Below, in pieces: positions 44,380 to 53,620 of a stretch of 64,000 bases of DNA. The notes under the pieces are model-generated. The model did not search any database, was not told where the DNA came from, and worked only from the letters and a program-made list of their open reading frames with translations. Position 1 is the first letter of the stretch. Each line of letters begins with the position of its first letter. A program made the position numbers and the translations under genes. Source of the stretch: Corynebacterium vitaeruminis (GTDB lineage: Bacteria > Actinomycetota > Actinomycetes > Mycobacteriales > Mycobacteriaceae); assembly GCF_001054325.1 (NCBI RefSeq), contig NZ_JVVM01000020.1:186001-250000 (forward strand), read 5' to 3'.

Positions 44380-46737
44380 TCAAGTCACTGCGGACACCAG
44401 GGCGGCGACGAAGGCCGCGGCGGACGCTGCGGCCGCGAACCCGTCACGCACTCGCCAGGGGTGATTGGTGCGGAAGGTGCGCCACGGATGGCGGCCGAAG
44501 TTGCGCATCGCCAGGGTCAGGGACAGCTTTTCGGCGCAGCGCACGGCGCTAACGAACAAGGGAAAGGCGATGCGCGCGGGCGTCGTCGCGCGAATGAAAC
44601 CGGAGCGGAAAGACTGCTCCGGTCGCATCGAGCGCAATCTAATCGCCCATGTCAGCTGGGGGATTTCGCTGCGCAGGAACGCCGCGATGCTCACCCCGGC
44701 AATCGCTATGGTGCACCATGTGTAGGGCACCCGGAGGCGTTGCACCATGGCGTCGAAAAGCTCCTCGACGCGCATGCACGCGGAGACCAGGACCGTCCCC
44801 GCGAACACGGCCGTCAGCAGCAGTCCGTGATGGATGCCGTGGCGGACGGCCCCCGCCGGATCCCCACCTCCGTAGAACTCGGAGCGCCACCCGAGCAGGC
44901 CGAAGAACACCCCGATTAACAGGACGAGAAGGGCCTTCCCCGCCGTCGCCCGAACGTCGCGTTCCGCGATCGCAGCGAGTGCGAGGAACGCGCCCCCCGT
45001 CAGCGCGAGAACGGCGTCTCCGCCGGAGAGCAGCCCGGCGACGAGGACGAGCATCACCGCCGCGACGATCGTGATGGCGTTCAACCCCGCGCGCCTCCGA
45101 GCGTCGGATTCACCGGTCCAGGGGCTTTCGTCCCCGGACGTCCGTGCGCCGGCGGCGGGCAGTGCGCGATCCCGCCGGGACGACTCCGGGGCAGCCGGCA
45201 CGGCGGCCGCGGGACCGGACCAGGCGACCTTCCCTTCGGCGACGATGCTCGCCCGATCCGCCCACGTTCGCGCGACACGGCGGTCGTGGCACGTGAACAC
45301 AACGGTTCCGCCGGCCCGGGCGTATTCCGCTAGCGCATCCAGTACGATGCGCGAGCTCGGCGAATCCAGGTGCGCCAACGGCTCGTCGAGAAGCAGCAAA
45401 CGGCGATTGGCCGCCACCGCCAGGAAGATGCCCAACCGTCTTTTCTGTCCGCCCGACAGGACGAACGGCGAGACGGGGTCAAGTGCCCGGGGGCACAGGG
45501 CTTCCCGCAGTTTCCGCAGGTCATCGGTGCCGAGTGGCCCGTGCGGGTCCGTGCCGGCCAGCGCGGAGTCGATTTCCGCGGCGACGGTCGCGCGGGTGAA
45601 CTGGTGCTCGGGGTTCTGGAACGCCCACGACGCGAAGGCGTCGGGAGCGCGCCGGGCTGGCTCGCCGTCGATCCGGATGTCCGCTCCCGCCTTCATCTGG
45701 CCCGACAGCACCGCCAGCAAGGTGGACTTACCAGCTCCGTTGGTGCCGACCAGGGCATGGATCTCGCCCCGTTCCAGTGTCAGCTCGGCCCCGTTCAGGA
45801 TCCGCTCCCTGCCCCGGGTCACATGGGCTCCGGTCAAGGCCAGCAGTGGAACGGCGTCCGCCTCCGATTCCGGATCGGCGCCATCCCCGGCTCCCCGGGG
45901 CCTTCGCCGCCGGCCCGGACTGAGACGGTCCGGTGCCCCCGTGCCCGGCGTACTGGCGTCCGGCGCTCCGGCGGTCGCGGCCGACGTCGCAATGCCCTTC
46001 ACCGCGATGCCCTCCGGCGCTCCGTGCGCGGCGACGCTCCCGTCCGCATCGAGGATTGTCACCGTGTCAACCCACCCGTCGAACGGACGGAGGTCGTGCT
46101 CGATGAGCAGGATGACGCGCCCCGGGGCCCGCAAATCACGGATGGCGGCGAACAGCGCCCGCCGACCGTCCTCGTCGACGTGGGCCGCGGGCTCGTCGAA
46201 GATCATGACCTCCGGCGCCCTGGCCACCGCACCGGCGATGGCCATCCGCTGGCGTTGCCCACCCGACAAAGCCCACGGATCCTTCTCCGCGAGCTCTGAC
46301 AGCCCGAGCTCCGATAGGGCCTCGGCTGATCGCTTGGCGACGATGTCGGCTTCCACGAGGGAAAACTCGAGGGCCATGGACACGTCATCGACGACTCGGA
46401 GCGTGAGCACCTGCGTCGCCGGATCTTGCCCGACGAAGGTGACCCGGTCCCCGTCCACGGGGCGTTCGGTGCCGTCGGCATCGACGATGTGCACGAATCC
46501 GGCATGGTCGATGGGGATGTGCGAGGGGATCAGTCCAGCGATAAGGTGGGCCAGGCTCGTCTTTCCGCATCCCACGGGTCCCGTGATGGCGTTAATCGTG
46601 CCGAAATCGAAGGAGAGATCCACCATGTCGGGTGCCCATCGCCCATCGGCGTGCCGCACGCCCGCACCACTAACCCGTAACCGGGCCGGGGCCGTCCCGC
46701 GTGTCGCACCGGCGCACGCGGGTGCTCCGCCGGTCAC
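44380..46737 (-). CDS. ECF transporter energising module, fused A-A'-T
   Basis: A 785-aa single-chain energy-coupling module. First ATPase: Walker A GPVGCGKTS (near 51-59), signature LSGGQRQRMAIAGA (near 152), Walker B EVMIFDEPAAHVD. A Pro/Gly/Ala-rich linker follows (about 230-295). Second ATPase: Walker A GTNGAGKST (near 327), signature LSGGQKRRLGIF (near 422). The T component (about 548-785) has five or more helices and the coupling segments RLRSMRPEQ and LAMRNFGRHPWR. GTG 46737 overlaps the S-component stop. YkoD is a two-ATPase fusion; adding T is a further step. Confidence 0.88.
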   Translation of the reverse strand: MTGGAPACAGATRGTAPARLRVSGAGVRHADGRWAPDMVDLSFDFGTINAITGPVGCGKTSLAHLIAGLIPSHIPIDHAGFVHIVDADGTERPVDGDRVTFVGQDPATQVLTLRVVDDVSMALEFSLVEADIVAKRSAEALSELGLSELAEKDPWALSGGQRQRMAIAGAVARAPEVMIFDEPAAHVDEDGRRALFAAIRDLRAPGRVILLIEHDLRPFDGWVDTVTILDADGSVAAHGAPEGIAVKGIATSAATAGAPDASTPGTGAPDRLSPGRRRRPRGAGDGADPESEADAVPLLALTGAHVTRGRERILNGAELTLERGEIHALVGTNGAGKSTLLAVLSGQMKAGADIRIDGEPARRAPDAFASWAFQNPEHQFTRATVAAEIDSALAGTDPHGPLGTDDLRKLREALCPRALDPVSPFVLSGGQKRRLGIFLAVAANRRLLLLDEPLAHLDSPSSRIVLDALAEYARAGGTVVFTCHDRRVARTWADRASIVAEGKVAWSGPAAAVPAAPESSRRDRALPAAGARTSGDESPWTGESDARRRAGLNAITIVAAVMLVLVAGLLSGGDAVLALTGGAFLALAAIAERDVRATAGKALLVLLIGVFFGLLGWRSEFYGGGDPAGAVRHGIHHGLLLTAVFAGTVLVSACMRVEELFDAMVQRLRVPYTWCTIAIAGVSIAAFLRSEIPQLTWAIRLRSMRPEQSFRSGFIRATTPARIAFPLFVSAVRCAEKLSLTLAMRNFGRHPWRTFRTNHPWRVRDGFAAAASAAAFVAALVSAVT

Positions 46738-47375
46738 CGGGTGACCCCGCGGCTGCGAAGCCCCTTTGCGACGGCAAAGCCCAGGACCAAAAACACCAGG
46801 CTCGATGCCAAGGCTACGGCGAAGCTGATCAGGGTCATGGGCGTGGTCGGCGAGTCGACGCCGACTGCGCGCGGGGCCATCGTTCCCATCAGCGCGGAGA
46901 ACAATATCGCCGATGCTACGAACTGGGGACGCGTCCACCGCCGGTACAGGGTGATCATGAACGGAAGCTCGATGAGTAATCCTTCCATAATCAGCGCCCC
47001 GATTGCGGCGACGCCGAACGGGGTGGTCGCCGCGGACACGACGCCCATGGCAAGGCACGCGATAAGGCTCGCGCCAGGCTTGCGGACGACAATGAGGGGA
47101 ACAACGCACGGCAGGAACCACAACCCGAGCGTCGCCGCGACGAGATAAACGTGGGCGATGCCGGCGAACACCTGCAGGTAAGTCAGGGGCACGATGATGA
47201 GAGACCCCGCGACGCCGATCGCGGCGGCGACGAGCATGTCGCGGGTGGATGGTCGGCCACCCGCTGCGACCGGTGCGACGTGCACCAACCGCCCGTCACC
47301 CGTCCCGTCTGGGCCCGCGTCCCCGGCTACCCCTCCGGAGAGGGGTTCTCCGGTCGATCCACGTTTTCCGTTCAT
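46734..47375 (-). CDS. ECF transporter substrate-binding (S) component, YkoE-like
   Basis: A 213-aa membrane protein. A flexible Gly-rich N-terminus of about 45 residues precedes five or six helices (GVAGSLIIVPLTYLQVFAG, EGLLIELPFMITLYRRW). The AAxxGVAG and ALIMEGLLIELPF patterns recall the YkoE family, whose known members bind thiamine precursors. Position at the head of an iron-regulated metallophore-like operon argues for another ligand. GTGA overlap with the fused energising module shows they work together. A DtxR-like box lies 58 bp upstream. Confidence 0.75.
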   Translation of the reverse strand: MNGKRGSTGEPLSGGVAGDAGPDGTGDGRLVHVAPVAAGGRPSTRDMLVAAAIGVAGSLIIVPLTYLQVFAGIAHVYLVAATLGLWFLPCVVPLIVVRKPGASLIACLAMGVVSAATTPFGVAAIGALIMEGLLIELPFMITLYRRWTRPQFVASAILFSALMGTMAPRAVGVDSPTTPMTLISFAVALASSLVFLVLGFAVAKGLRSRGVTR

Positions 47376-47432
47376 CGTCGCCGCCTCGCTTCCGTTGCCG
47401 ATTCCCGATCGGGAACACCACCTGAAACAGTA

Positions 47433-47451
47433 TTAGGTTAGGCAATGCTTA
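47433..47451 (-). promoter_or_regulatory. DtxR-like box upstream of the island operon
   Basis: TTAGGTTAGGCAATGCTTA matches 15 of 19 positions of the DtxR consensus, with the first 11 exact. It is placed where it could repress transcription of the S-component gene and everything behind it. This is the main sequence evidence that the island responds to iron. Confidence 0.65.
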
Positions 47452-47559
47452 TCGACTTACGCCAGGCTCAATTTACTGGCCTTACCCCCGCCCCCGTTAC
47501 CGTGATGGTGCCCCCCTCACGGGGCGCGGTCACCGGGCCCGGCACGGCTTATCTGCGTG

Positions 47560-47715
47560 AACATTTCCATAATCCGGGGGTGTTGCCGCCGGACACCGGG
47601 GACAACCGCTGACAGCTAATAGGGACACGGACCAAACAGAGGTCTCGTCGCAACGTGGGTGCCTGCAACGGATGTCCAAGACACCGGCGACCAGCCGCAA
47701 CAGAAGGACACCACC
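47560..47715 (+). ncRNA. Candidate IS110 bridge-RNA region
   Basis: IS110-group elements encode a structured bridge RNA in the non-coding end before the transposase. Here this stretch has an imperfect direct repeat (GACACCGGGGACAACCGC at 47592-47609; GACACCGGCGACCAGCCGC at 47680-47698) and several short inverted repeats. The location fits; the structure was not computed. Confidence 0.3.
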
Positions 47716-48926
47716 ATGGAACCGTCCAGAACACCCGAAATCATCATCGGCCTCGACGTCGGCAAAACCGGCCACCATGCCTGCGCGCTGACCAACACCG
47801 GCGAGAGAATTTACGACAAACCACTGCCCAAAGACGAAGCCGCACGGCGCGAAATCTTCGCGTCCATGCAAGCCCACGGCAGCGTTCTCATGGTCGTCAA
47901 TCAACCCAACACGATCGGCGCCCTGCCCATCGCCGTGGCCCGCGACTGCGGTTGCACGGTCGGAGACCTCCCCGACCTAGCCATGCGACAAGCAGCCGAT
48001 TTCTACCCTGGACGATCAAAAACCGCCGCCGGGCTGCATTCATCATCGCCGACACCGCCCGCACCATGCCGCACACACTGCGGGCAGTCGACCGCGACGA
48101 CGAGGCACTAGCAGCGCTGAAGATGCTCGCCGGATTCCACGACGACATCACCAAAGACGCCACCCGAACGAAAAACCGCCTTCGCAGCGTGCTCACACAG
48201 ATTCACCCCGCACTCGAGCGCGTCTTTGCAGGCGAGATTCTCTCGCGCACGCTGGTGCTGGACTCGCTAATCCACTACGAAGGTCCGACAAAACTGGCCG
48301 CCGCAGGTCGAGGCCGGGTCCTGAAGTGGATGCGCAACCGCGCCAAGAAGGACCCTGCTGCCCTCGCAATTTTCGCCGCCCTTGCCGAGCAAACTGTCAC
48401 GGTACCCGGCACTGCGGTAGCAGAATTGGTCATTCCCCAGCTGGCGGCGAACATCAAAGCGCTTCAAGCACAGCGCGACACGATCGCCGGACAAGTCGAG
48501 GAGATGCTCGAATCGTTCCCTCTTGCCCAGGTCTTGATGTCGATGCCCGGCGTAGGCATCAAGACCGCCTCTAACATCTTGTTGTCCATCGGCGATTGCC
48601 AGGACTTCGCCGACGCCGCGCACTTGGCCGCTTACGCCGGCATCGCGCCGACCACCCGGCAGTCGGGTACGTCGGTCCGTGGCGAGTTTCCCACCAGGGC
48701 CGGCAATAAACAGTTGAAAAACGCGATGTTTCAATCGGCGTGGATCGCGTCGAACTGCCATCCCGCATCGCGCGACTACTACCCGCGTAAACGGACTGAA
48801 GGACAGAAGCACAATGCCGCGGTGATGCGGCTTGCCCGGAGCCGCTGCAACGTCATCTATGCCCTGTTGACTCGGCGTAAGCTCTCCCGAGAAATCCCTG
48901 CTAGAACCATCGCCACGGCTGCGTAG
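47716..48926 (+). pseudogene. IS110-family transposase with an internal frameshift
   Basis: From ATG 47716 the first frame gives the RuvC-like start (IIIGLDVGKTGHHACALT with the catalytic Asp) through LAMRQAADFYPGRSKT. The sequence then continues in the -1 frame: AAFIIADTARTMPHTLRA, and the C-terminal domain MPGVGIKTASNIL with the Ser motif RQSGTSVRG. Family members read SKTDRRDAFIIAD here; one missing base in the GAC codon near 48024 explains the shift. The joined protein would be about 403 aa. The nearby A5 run is not a canonical slippery site. Confidence 0.82.
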
Positions 48927-49259
48927 GCCGCTGGGCTAATCACCGCCGACCCGCATGATGCGGCCCGGCGGTCAGTCATGGATACAACACCCCATACGAT
49001 GTACGTGAAAGTCCCGCCTGACTATTGACAATCCGCATAGGGACCCCACGCGGATCGGGACCGAGTGGCGGCCGACCCCTCGGCCCAACAGCGCCCGAAG
49101 CCGCGCAGAACCAGGTGCACCAGCGGTAAGCGATAGCGGCCTCCCGCACCGAAAGCTCCGTCCCCCTCCCCCTGCCCTCCCCATCGCCTCAAACCCCGTG
49201 GTTTAGGAGGAGCAAGAAGGCGTTCGAGGGCTCGACAGCTCAAGCCCAGGACCGCCGAC
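48927..49259. other. Non-coding stretch between IS110 and gapB
   Basis: No gene is supported. A hairpin CCGCCGACCCGCATGATGCG/CGGCCCGGCGG-like region lies at about 48941-48972, probably part of the IS right end. A C-rich run follows (about 49155-49185). GGGCT/AGCCC (about 49227-49246) could be a poor gapB terminator without a U-run. Confidence 0.4.
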
Positions 49260-50711
49260 TTAGAGCTCGTCGATCTGCTTACGCTTCGGGTAGACGCGCG
49301 GGCGAGCACCGGCGATCTCCTCAGCAATGCGGATAACCTGGTTGGAGTAACCGAACTCGTTGTCGTACCAAACGTAGAGCACTAGGTGCTTACCGTTGGC
49401 GATGGTAGCCAGACCATCGACGATGCCAGCGTGGGTGGAACCAACGAAGTCAGTGGAGACCACTTCTGGTGAGTGGATGTAGTCAATCTGCTGGCGCAGG
49501 ACGGACTTCAGGGAAACCTCACGCAGGTAGTTGTTGACCTCGTCGCGGTCGACCTCAGTGTCCAGGGTCAGGTTCAGCACCGCCATGGAAACGTCCGGGG
49601 TGGGAACGCGGATGGCGTTACCGGTCAGCTTGCCCTCGAACTCCGGCAGAGCCTTGGCGACGGCCTTTGCGGCACCAGTCTCAGTGAGAACCATGTTCAG
49701 GGTGGCTGCGCGACCACGGCGGGACCCCTTGTGGAAGTTGTCAATCAGGTTCTGGTCATTGGTGAAGGAGTGGACGGTCTCGACGTGACCGAACTCGACG
49801 CCCCATTTGTCATTGACGACCTTCAGCACCGGGGTGATGCCGTTGGTAGTACAGGAGGCTGCCGACAAAATGCTGTCAGACTCCTCGATGATGCTGTGGT
49901 TAATTCCGTAGACGATGTTCTTCACATCACCCTTGCCCGGCGCGGTGAGCAGAACCTTGGAAACGCCCTTGGACTGCAGGTGCTGTGACAGCCCCTCGCG
50001 GTCACGCCAGCGGCCGGTGTTGTCGATGACAATCGCATCGTTGATGTCGTACGCGGTGTAGTCAACAGTAGCCGGGTCGTTGGAGTAAATGACCTGGATT
50101 GGGGTGCCGTTTGCCCAGATAATGTTGTTTTCGCGGTCGACCGAGATGGTGCCGTCGAATGCACCGTGGACGGAGTCACGACGCAGTAGCGACGCACGCT
50201 TGACGATGTCGTCCTCACCATTCTGGCGAACCACAATCGCGCGCAGGCGCGGGCCATTGAACAGTGCCTCGCGAGCCAGCAGAATGCGAGCCAGCAGACG
50301 GCCAATGCGGCCGAAACCGTAGAGGACAATGTCGGTCTTCGGGGTGTGTGTCTCGGCACCGATGACGTCGGCAAGCTCGCGCTCGAGGAATGCGCGCAGG
50401 TCGCCGCCTTCCTCTTCGTAGCTGGTAGCCAGGGCGCCTAGGTCGATAGAGGCGGTGCCAAGGTCCATCTTCACCAGTTCCTGCAGGATCGGCAGAGTCT
50501 GGTTGAGTGGCAGCTCCTGCGAGGTAATGCGACGGGCGTAGCGGTGCGACTTAATGATGCCGGTCTCGGTGACGTTTTCCAGTCGGCGGCCGAAGATTGA
50601 AGTCACGACATCGTTGTTGCGTCGCAGCTGTCCCAGGAGGGGGATCATCTGCTCTGCAAGGCTGATGCGCTCATTCCAGTCATTGCGCTTGATGGGGGCC
50701 GAATCCGACAT
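49260..50711 (-). CDS. gapB: Glyceraldehyde-3-phosphate dehydrogenase, GapB type
   Basis: A 483-aa GAPDH with an N-terminal extension of about 125 residues before the Rossmann start VLYGFGRIGRLLARIL. The nucleophile motif SAASCTTNGITP lies near residue 285 and the C-terminal VWYDNEFGYSNQV is intact. In C. glutamicum the long GapB/GapX works mainly in gluconeogenesis. ATG 50711 follows AGGAGG. The native neighbour in C. glutamicum is pth; here the island separates them. Confidence 0.93.
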   Translation of the reverse strand: MSDSAPIKRNDWNERISLAEQMIPLLGQLRRNNDVVTSIFGRRLENVTETGIIKSHRYARRITSQELPLNQTLPILQELVKMDLGTASIDLGALATSYEEEGGDLRAFLERELADVIGAETHTPKTDIVLYGFGRIGRLLARILLAREALFNGPRLRAIVVRQNGEDDIVKRASLLRRDSVHGAFDGTISVDRENNIIWANGTPIQVIYSNDPATVDYTAYDINDAIVIDNTGRWRDREGLSQHLQSKGVSKVLLTAPGKGDVKNIVYGINHSIIEESDSILSAASCTTNGITPVLKVVNDKWGVEFGHVETVHSFTNDQNLIDNFHKGSRRGRAATLNMVLTETGAAKAVAKALPEFEGKLTGNAIRVPTPDVSMAVLNLTLDTEVDRDEVNNYLREVSLKSVLRQQIDYIHSPEVVSTDFVGSTHAGIVDGLATIANGKHLVLYVWYDNEFGYSNQVIRIAEEIAGARPRVYPKRKQIDEL

Positions 50712-50892
50712 AAATCCTCCTGGCTTAAATGAATATGAGTTCCCCCTCAAAATACCCCGCACACGACGTTCACCGGCTATCGCCCTCAACTGGGTACCCC
50801 GTATTGTGGCCGAGCTTTCACCCAATCGGGGGATAATCAGCCGAGCGCCGGAAGAGAAAAGTGAACCCTACTTACCCGTTACAATTGAGCCT

Positions 50893-51786
50893 ATGACGGA
50901 AACCCCGGATATCCAGCAGCAATCTCCCACCCAACCGCCATACCGCCTTGTAGTCACGGATATGGACGGCACGCTATTAAATGAAGACAAGGAAATCCCG
51001 GATTCCTTTTGGCCGGTAATCACCGAGCTCCTTGACCGTGGCGTTTACTTCGCCCCGGCTTCGGGTCGCCAATACGCCACTTTGGCTGACCAGTTCGCCC
51101 CCATCGCGCACCGTATCCCCATCATCGCGGAAAACGGTAACTATGTTGCGGATGCGGGGCACGTGGTCTCAGTCACCAGTATCGACCACGACATTGTCAC
51201 TCAGCTGGTGCACGCTATCCGCCAGTTCAACGACAACCGTGTGGCGGCGGGCCGCACTCCCCTGTCAGTTATTATCTGCGGTGCTGCCAGCGCATACGTG
51301 GAGTTTTTCCCGCCGCACTTCAATATCCCGGAGGAAGTCCAGCAGCTGCAGTTCGATGAGGCCGCCAAGTACTACTTGAAGCTGCAGAAAGTCGACGATG
51401 TCATCGCCGCTGCTGCCGAGGATGGCATCGTCAAGATCGCGGCTTTTGATCCATACTCCGTCGAAGACGAATCCGCCGATTACCTGCGCTCCCAGAGCAA
51501 GCACTTGCGCGCGGTCGTCTCCGGCCAGCACTGGGTGGATCTCATCGATGCCAGCACCAACAAGGGCACCGCACTCGCCGCCCTGCAACAGGCCATCGGT
51601 GTCTCTCCCGCCGAAACCGTCTGCTTTGTCGACTATCTGAATGACTTGGAGCTCATCGACCACGCCGGCCGCTCGTTTGCCATGTCCAATGGACATCCAG
51701 AAATCAAGCGCCGCGCCACCGACATCGCACCGTCGAACGCGGAGGAAGGCGTCATCACGACGCTACGCAAGCTGTTCACTCTCTAG
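50893..51786 (+). CDS. HAD-superfamily Cof-type phosphatase
   Basis: A 297-aa type IIB HAD hydrolase. Motif I VVTDMDGTLLN (about 20-30) has both catalytic Asp; ASGRQY supplies motif II, Lys in NKGTAL motif III and DYLNDLEL motif IV. The usual GD of motif IV is VD here, keeping the Asp. It would dephosphorylate a small phosphorylated metabolite such as a sugar phosphate or FMN. ATG 50893 lies 7 nt after TACAAT, so a leaderless mRNA is likely. Confidence 0.88.
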   Translation: MTETPDIQQQSPTQPPYRLVVTDMDGTLLNEDKEIPDSFWPVITELLDRGVYFAPASGRQYATLADQFAPIAHRIPIIAENGNYVADAGHVVSVTSIDHDIVTQLVHAIRQFNDNRVAAGRTPLSVIICGAASAYVEFFPPHFNIPEEVQQLQFDEAAKYYLKLQKVDDVIAAAAEDGIVKIAAFDPYSVEDESADYLRSQSKHLRAVVSGQHWVDLIDASTNKGTALAALQQAIGVSPAETVCFVDYLNDLELIDHAGRSFAMSNGHPEIKRRATDIAPSNAEEGVITTLRKLFTL

Positions 51787-51907
51787 CACTGTTCCCAACA
51801 TCATCTCTAACCGCAATTGACCACTTACCCAACTGGAGCGGTAAGTTAGAAAGGTTGAACCCGATTCCCTTATTCCGATTTTCTTTTGAGGAAAGCGTAG
51901 TCTCCCT

Positions 51908-53554
51908 GTGACCACTCTCGCCGAAGAAGCCGCCCGCCGCCGCACATTTGCCGTCATCGCACACCCGGATGCCGGTAAGTCCACACTCACCGAGGCATTG
52001 GCGCTACATGCTCATGTCATTAACGAAGCTGGTGCTGTCCACGGCAAAGCCGGCCGCAAGTCGACCGTATCGGACTGGATGGACATGGAGAAGGATCGCG
52101 GCATCTCCATCGCCTCCTCCGCGCTGCAGTTCGAGTATCAACCAGAGGGCCACGACGGCGAGCCGTACATGATCAATCTCGTCGATACGCCTGGTCACGC
52201 CGACTTCTCCGAGGACACCTACCGCGTGCTCACCGCTGTCGACGCCGCAGTCATGCTTGTCGACGGCGCCAAGGGTCTCGAGCCTCAGACGTTGAAGCTG
52301 TTCCGGGTTTGTAAGTCCAACGGAATTCCCATCGTCACCGTCATCAACAAGTGGGACCGCCCGGGTAAGGCTCCCCTGGAACTGATGGATGAGATTGTTG
52401 CGGAGATTGGCCTGCAGCCGACACCGCTGTACTGGCCAGTCGGCGAAGCCGGCGACTTCCGCGGTCTACTGGAGCGTGGCGAGGACGGTGAAGCCAAGCA
52501 GTTCATTAGCTTCGAGCGCACTGCCGGTGGTGCCACCATTGCCGCCGAGCGGCACCTCACCCCAGATGAGGCCGCCGCTGAACAGGGCGATGCCTGGGAG
52601 ACCGCCGCCGAGGAGTCCGAGCTTCTCTCCGCCGATAGCGCTGACCACGACCAGGAGATGTACCTCGCTGGCGACACCTCTCCGGTGATTTTCGCCTCGG
52701 CCATGCTGAATTGGGGTGTCCACCAGATCCTGGACACTCTCTGCGAACTGGCTCCGGCACCTGGCGCCCGCGAGTCCGACCCGGCTGCCGTTGCCGCTGC
52801 TGCGGCTGGCGGCCAGGGAACTATCGTCGAAAAGCGCGAACCGACGGATGATTTTTCGGGCGTCGTGTTCAAGGTGCAGGCGGGTATGGATACGCACCAC
52901 CGCGACAAGCTGGCGTTCATGCGCGTTGTCTCTGGTGAGTTTGACCGCGGCATGCAGGTCACGCATGCGCAGTCGGGACGCAGTTTTTCTACAAAGTACG
53001 CCCTGACAGTGTTCGGTCGGACGCGTTCGACCGTGGAGACGGCCTACCCGGGCGACATTGTCGGCCTGGTCAATGCGGGTTCGCTGGCGCCGGGTGACAC
53101 CATTTACGAGGGCCGCAAGGTTCAATTCAAGCCGATGCCGCAGTTCGCACCGGAGCACTTCCGCACCCTGCGCGCCAAGAGCCTGGGCAAGTACAAGCAG
53201 TTCCGCAAGGCTGTCGATCAGCTCGATGCCGAGGGCGTGGTGCAGATTCTGCGCAACGATGCCCGCGGCGATGCCGCCCCGGTCATGGCCGCGGTCGGAC
53301 CGATGCAGTTCGAGGTGATGATGGCGCGAATGGAAAACGAGTACAACGTCGAAACCATCGCAGATCCCATCCCTTACTCCGTCGCCCGCCGCACGGACGA
53401 AGAGACCGCGCCGGAGCTTGCAAAGCAACGCGGCGTGGAGATCTTCACGCGTTCCGACGGCGCCCTCATTGCCCTCTTCGGCGACAAGTGGAAGCTGTCC
53501 TTCATTGAGAAGGAGCACCCGGAGTTCACGCTCGAGACGCTGGTCGCTGACTAG
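51908..53554 (+). CDS. prfC: Peptide chain release factor 3
   Basis: A 548-aa translational GTPase that recycles RF1/RF2 after termination. G1 AHPDAGKSTLTEAL (18-31), G2 around KDRGISI, G3 VDTPGHADFSEDTYR and G4 NKWDRPG are complete; domain II and III follow. An acidic/Ala-rich insertion (DEAAAEQGDAWETAAEESEL, about 220-245) and another near 290-300 lengthen it. The start is GTG with GAGGAAAG about 14 nt upstream. Confidence 0.95.
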   Translation: MTTLAEEAARRRTFAVIAHPDAGKSTLTEALALHAHVINEAGAVHGKAGRKSTVSDWMDMEKDRGISIASSALQFEYQPEGHDGEPYMINLVDTPGHADFSEDTYRVLTAVDAAVMLVDGAKGLEPQTLKLFRVCKSNGIPIVTVINKWDRPGKAPLELMDEIVAEIGLQPTPLYWPVGEAGDFRGLLERGEDGEAKQFISFERTAGGATIAAERHLTPDEAAAEQGDAWETAAEESELLSADSADHDQEMYLAGDTSPVIFASAMLNWGVHQILDTLCELAPAPGARESDPAAVAAAAAGGQGTIVEKREPTDDFSGVVFKVQAGMDTHHRDKLAFMRVVSGEFDRGMQVTHAQSGRSFSTKYALTVFGRTRSTVETAYPGDIVGLVNAGSLAPGDTIYEGRKVQFKPMPQFAPEHFRTLRAKSLGKYKQFRKAVDQLDAEGVVQILRNDARGDAAPVMAAVGPMQFEVMMARMENEYNVETIADPIPYSVARRTDEETAPELAKQRGVEIFTRSDGALIALFGDKWKLSFIEKEHPEFTLETLVAD

Positions 53555-53620
53555 AGTTCTCGGCCGCCTACAGCGACAACCCAATAACAACCCAATATAG
53601 ATAAGGAGATTTCACCAACA

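Larger units (their letters stand above)
47520..48990 (+). mobile_element. IS110-family insertion sequence, probably inactive
   Basis: A DEDD-type transposase gene with non-coding flanks of about 200 bp upstream and up to 330 bp downstream. IS110 elements lack terminal inverted repeats, so the ends cannot be fixed by eye and the limits given are approximate. The transposase is split by a frameshift. It lies between the island and gapB. Confidence 0.7.

Noticed and set aside
45071..46744. 557-codon plus-strand open frame opposite the ECF fusion
   Set aside because: Ser/Arg/Pro-rich shadow of a GC-rich gene; no domain seen and no ribosome site.
48005..48040. Programmed -1 frameshift in the IS110 transposase
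   Set aside because: IS110 transposases are normally read in one frame and the local sequence (TCA AAA ACC) is not a canonical slippery heptamer; a one-base deletion is simpler.
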